Shown: in pieces, positions 2,299-5,209 of the stretch
Layout of the letters: each line of letters begins with the position of its first letter
Position numbering within the stretch: the stretch's first letter is position 1
Origin: Myxococcota bacterium
Lineage (GTDB): Bacteria > Myxococcota > Polyangia > GCA-2747355 > JAKLHH01
DNA: 5,209 nucleotides
Reading direction: 5' to 3'
Assembly (NCBI GenBank): GCA_022710245.1
Contig: JAKLHH010000651.1
Coordinates: forward strand, 1 to 5,209
Notes under the pieces: generated by a model
Database searches by the model: none
The model's input: only the letters and a program-made list of their open reading frames with translations
What the model was told of the DNA's origin: nothing
Position numbers and translations under genes: made by a program

Positions 2299-5209
2299 TG
2301 ACGTGCAAGCAGATCGAGCTGGAGCTGGCGAGCCTCCTCGAGGATCAACCGCCGCCCGAGGCCGTCGAGGAGCACCTCGATCGGTGCGAGGCCTGCGCCG
2401 CGCTGGTCCACCGCAGCGGCCGCATGGTGGCGGGCCTCGTCGCGCTCGGCGATGGGTTCCGCGTGCCGGACGACCTCGTCGCCCGCGTGCTGGCGGCGGC
2501 GCCCGCCGACCCTGCGCCCGCCTGGCGGACCCGCGCCGCGGCGCTGCTCGCGGCCTCCAGGCAGAGCCTCGCGCTGCGCGTGGCCCTCGTCGCCGGCGGG
2601 CTCGCGCTGGCGCTCGGGCTGGCGCTCACCGCCGGGCGCCGGCCGATGCCACCCGTCGCCGTGCCGGGCGCGCCCGCGCTCGCGGTGGTCGAGCTCTCCG
2701 CCCCGGGCGGCGCGCCCCCTCGCCTCGAGCAGCGGGTGGCCGGCCGCTGGGTGCCGGTCGCCGCGGGCGCGAAGCTCGCGCCCTCGCGGCTGCGCGTCGA
2801 CGGGCAGAGCCGCGCCCGCCTGCGCCTCGCCGACGGCACGACCCTGCTGCTCAGGCGCGGCAGCGAGCTCGGCCTCGACGCCGCCGACCTCCTCGAGCTC
2901 CGCCGGGGCGCGCTGGTCGCCGAGGTCGCCCCGCGGCGCGCCGGCGCACGCCCGTTCGCCATCCGCGTGCCGACCGGGCGCGTCGAGGTGCTCGGCACCA
3001 AGTTCCACCTCAGCGCCGACGAGCAGCTCGCGGTGGTCGACGTGGTGCACGGCGCCGTGCGCCTCGGCGACCCCGCCGTCGGCTGGCAGACCGTGGGCCC
3101 GGCCCAGGAGGGCGCGCTGACCCGTGCGCGCGTCTCGACCGGGCAGGCGCCCGACCTCGGCCGCGTCCTCGCCTGGACGCAGCCCGCGGAGGGGATCGAT
3201 CCGGAGCCCGCCCCCTCGGGTCTCGGCTCCCTCACCGCGCACCCGCCGGGCCGCGAGGCGAGCCCGCGCGCGCTCGCCCTCGCCGAGCACAAGGTCGACG
3301 TGCGGATCCAGGGCGCGCTGGCGCGGACCGAGATCAGCGAGACCTTCGAGAACCCCGGCGGCGAGACGCTCGAGGGTGTCTACCGCTTCCCGCTCCCGCC
3401 GGGCGCGCGCATCTCGCGCCTCGCGCTGTGGGTCGACGGCCGCCTGGAGGAGGGGACCCTCGTCGAGCGCGACCGCGCCGCCAAGATCTGGCGCGGGGTG
3501 ATCCGGCAGTCGACGCCGCTCGCGCTGCGCAAGGCCGAGGAGTACGTCTGGGTGCCGGGCCCCTGGCGCGACCCCGCGCTCCTCCAGTGGAAGCAGGGCA
3601 GCCAGTTCGAGCTGCGCATCTTCCCCATCCCGGCGCACGGGAGCCGCACCGTCGTCCTCGGCTACACCGAGACCCTCCCGGCCACCGCGCGCGGGCGCCG
3701 CTACGTCTACCCCCTCGCCGAGGACCGCGAGGGCAAGGCGCGCGCGCGCCGCTTCGAGCTGACCGCGCAGCTCGCCGGGCACCTGCCCGGGGAGCCGCTC
3801 CTCGCGCCCGGCTACGCCCTCGAGCGGCGGCAGGACGGCGCCTCGGAGCGGCTGCGCTTCGCGGCGAGCCGCTTCGTCCCCGCGGGCGACCTGGTCCTCG
3901 ACTTCGCGACGCGCGAGGCGGGGCCGCTGAAGGTCCACACCTACCAGGGGCCGGGCGGCGAGGCGGGCTATGCGCTCTTCTCGCTCCGCCCCGAGCTCCC
4001 CGGCTACCGCGACCTCAGGCCGCGCTCGCTCCTCCTCGTCGTCGATCGATCCTACAGCAGCGTCGGCGAGGCCAGCCGCCGGCAGAAGCTGCTCGTCGCC
4101 GAGCTGCTCGCCGAGCTCGACCGGAGCGACGAGGTCGCGCTCCTTACCTGCGACTCGCGCTGCCGCCCGGCTGGCGCATGGAAGGCCCCGGGGGCGACCA
4201 CCACCGCCAGCCTCCTCGCCTCCCTGGAGCGCACCCCGCCGGGGGGCGCCACCGACCTCGGCGAGGCGCTGCGCGCCGCGGGCGAGCTCCTCGGGCGGCG
4301 AGCGGCCGCGCGCCCCGCGCGGGTCATCTACCTCGGTGACGGCACGCCGACCGCCGGCGAGCTGGAGGCAGGGCGCCTCACGGCGCTCGTCTCGCGCCAC
4401 CTGGGGCCCAGCCACGCGCGCCTCACCACCGTCGGGGTGGGCACCGCCGTGGACGGCAAGATCCTGGAGGCGCTCGCCCGCGCTGGCGGCGGGAGCTACC
4501 TCGGCTACGCGCCGGGCACCACCGCCCGCGGCCAGGCGCTGCTCGTCCTCGCTCGCCAGTACGGCCCCGTCCTCGAGGAGCTCTCCGTCGAGCTCCCCGG
4601 GGGCGTCAGCGAGATCGCGCCGCGCCGCCTGACCACCCTCCACGCCGGAGAGGAGCTCCTCGTCACGGGTCGCGCGCGCGGCCGCATCGAGGGCGCGGTG
4701 CGCGTGAGCGGCCGCGTCAACGGCGAGCCGTTCCGCGCCAGCTACCCCGTCTCCGCCGAGCTGCAGCCGCGGGCGGGGAACGCCTTCCTGCCCCGCCTCT
4801 GGGCGCAGCTCACCATCGACGAGCTCGCCGCCGACGAGGCCGCCGACCACCGCGAGGCGATCGTCGCGCTGAGCAAGCAGCACGGGCTCCTCTCGCGCCA
4901 CACCTCGCTCCTCGTCCTCGAGAGCGAGGCGATGCGGCGCGCCTTCGGGGTCGCGCGGGCCACCGCGCTCGCCGACTGGAGCGGACGCGAGGCCGCCGAG
5001 GACACCTCGACGGCGCTCGGGCTGCGCGGCACCGGCCGCGGCGGCGGCGGCTCCGCCGAGGCCCTCGATGGCCACGACGCTGACCCGGTCGGCCTCGGCG
5101 GCCTGGGCACCCTCGGCAAGGGCGCCGGCGGCGGCACGGGCGCGGGCTACGGACGGCTGGCGGCGGTCCGCGCCGCGAGGTCCAAGGGGGTGCTCGGGCT
5201 GCGCGGCTC
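2295..5209 (+). CDS. anti-sigma (ZAS)-TM-FecR-VIT-VWA multidomain protein, C-terminus outside window
   Basis: At least 971 residues without a stop. Order: a ZAS zinc motif with C4 and H27-x3-C31-x2-C34 (HLDRCEAC), known to bind ECF sigma factors; one hydrophobic helix, about 96-113 (VALVAGG...LTAG); a FecR-like domain, about 160-255, with ADGTTLLLRRGSEL and VEVLGTKFHL; a VIT domain, about 331-463, with ETFENPGGETLEGVYRFPLP and a DPALLQW segment; and a VWA domain, about 577-740. The VWA has a full metal-ion-dependent adhesion site: D584-R-S586-Y-S588, T653 in GGATDLGEAL, and D682 in YLGDGTPT. LSKQHGLLSRHTSLLVLES (859-877) is typical of the end of VIT/VWA proteins. A glycine-rich tail starts near 908. 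Only five cysteines are seen; C619 and C623 lie in the VWA. Predicted topology is ZAS in the cytoplasm and everything after the helix outside. It overlaps the sigma gene by four bases, so it is probably that factor's regulator. Domain calls are by eye; the sensed signal is unknown. Confidence 0.92.
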   Translation, partial: MMTCKQIELELASLLEDQPPPEAVEEHLDRCEACAALVHRSGRMVAGLVALGDGFRVPDDLVARVLAAAPADPAPAWRTRAAALLAASRQSLALRVALVAGGLALALGLALTAGRRPMPPVAVPGAPALAVVELSAPGGAPPRLEQRVAGRWVPVAAGAKLAPSRLRVDGQSRARLRLADGTTLLLRRGSELGLDAADLLELRRGALVAEVAPRRAGARPFAIRVPTGRVEVLGTKFHLSADEQLAVVDVVHGAVRLGDPAVGWQTVGPAQEGALTRARVSTGQAPDLGRVLAWTQPAEGIDPEPAPSGLGSLTAHPPGREASPRALALAEHKVDVRIQGALARTEISETFENPGGETLEGVYRFPLPPGARISRLALWVDGRLEEGTLVERDRAAKIWRGVIRQSTPLALRKAEEYVWVPGPWRDPALLQWKQGSQFELRIFPIPAHGSRTVVLGYTETLPATARGRRYVYPLAEDREGKARARRFELTAQLAGHLPGEPLLAPGYALERRQDGASERLRFAASRFVPAGDLVLDFATREAGPLKVHTYQGPGGEAGYALFSLRPELPGYRDLRPRSLLLVVDRSYSSVGEASRRQKLLVAELLAELDRSDEVALLTCDSRCRPAGAWKAPGATTTASLLASLERTPPGGATDLGEALRAAGELLGRRAAARPARVIYLGDGTPTAGELEAGRLTALVSRHLGPSHARLTTVGVGTAVDGKILEALARAGGGSYLGYAPGTTARGQALLVLARQYGPVLEELSVELPGGVSEIAPRRLTTLHAGEELLVTGRARGRIEGAVRVSGRVNGEPFRASYPVSAELQPRAGNAFLPRLWAQLTIDELAADEAADHREAIVALSKQHGLLSRHTSLLVLESEAMRRAFGVARATALADWSGREAAEDTSTALGLRGTGRGGGGSAEALDGHDADPVGLGGLGTLGKGAGGGTGAGYGRLAAVRAARSKGVLGLRG
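5016..5209 (+). other. glycine-rich low-complexity tail of the VIT/VWA protein
   Basis: From residue 908 the protein changes to a glycine-rich segment, with GTGRGGGG at 912-919 and GLGGLGTLGKG followed by GGGTGAGYG at 933-953. It ends in the basic stretch RLAAVRAARSKGVLGLRG at the window edge. From memory, similar GLGxLGTxG linkers in myxobacterial proteins often precede an AgmX/PglI (TonB-like) C-terminal domain. Such a domain may lie just beyond the edge, but that is inference. Confidence 0.6.

Noticed and set aside
1973..4339. A 788-codon plus-strand frame overlapping the sigma and multidomain genes
   Set aside because: The product is almost entirely Arg/Pro/Ala. It runs out of frame through the conserved sigma region 4, FecR and VIT domains, so it is a GC-composition shadow.
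2280..5075. A 931-codon open frame antisense to the multidomain gene
   Set aside because: Its translation is Arg/Ala/Gly/Glu-rich with no recognisable domain. It mirrors a plus-strand gene with clear domains and strong third-position GC bias, which removes stop codons from antisense frames.

Overview
The window is very GC-rich, with codons almost always ending in G or C. It reads like a chromosomal segment of a deltaproteobacterium, most plausibly a myxobacterium or relative (Myxococcota). That assignment is an inference from base composition and protein style: an ECF-type sigma factor, a FecR/VIT/VWA surface protein and a glycine-rich GLGxxG-type tail.

Layout. Four protein genes account for nearly all of the sequence. 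(1) 1-1004, minus strand: an acyl-CoA dehydrogenase whose C-terminus lies outside the window. (2) 1005-1173: a short intergenic stretch holding a compact structured repeat element (1064-1168) with imperfect terminal inverted repeats, two 27-nt tandem copies at a 41-nt period, and mutually exclusive stem pairings. (3) 1174-1521, minus strand: a small predicted lipoprotein with one heavy-metal-associated (HMA, GMTCxxC) domain. Its start codon sits in a perfect 7-bp inverted repeat, and three 9-nt direct repeats lie just upstream. (4) 1522-1668: the divergent intergenic region. (5) 1669-2298, plus strand: an ECF-like sigma-70 family factor. (6) 2295-5209, plus strand and running off the end: one long open frame, at least 971 codons, overlapping the sigma gene by ATGA.

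The long frame has no stop inside the window. It encodes, in order, a zinc-binding anti-sigma (ZAS) motif H27-x3-C31-x2-C34, a single membrane helix (about 96-113), a FecR-like domain (about 160-255), a VIT domain (about 331-463), a VWA domain with a complete MIDAS (D584, S586, S588, T653, D682) and a glycine-rich C-terminal tail from about residue 908.

Working model. The sigma factor and the multidomain protein form a translationally coupled pair. The cytoplasmic ZAS segment would hold the sigma factor at the membrane. The FecR-VIT-VWA part outside the membrane would sense a ligand, surface contact or partner protein and control release of sigma. This single-polypeptide anti-sigma/VIT/VWA architecture is the most interesting content of the window. 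The divergent metal-binding lipoprotein and the acyl-CoA dehydrogenase have no obvious functional tie to it. No RNA genes, CRISPR arrays or intact insertion sequences are visible.
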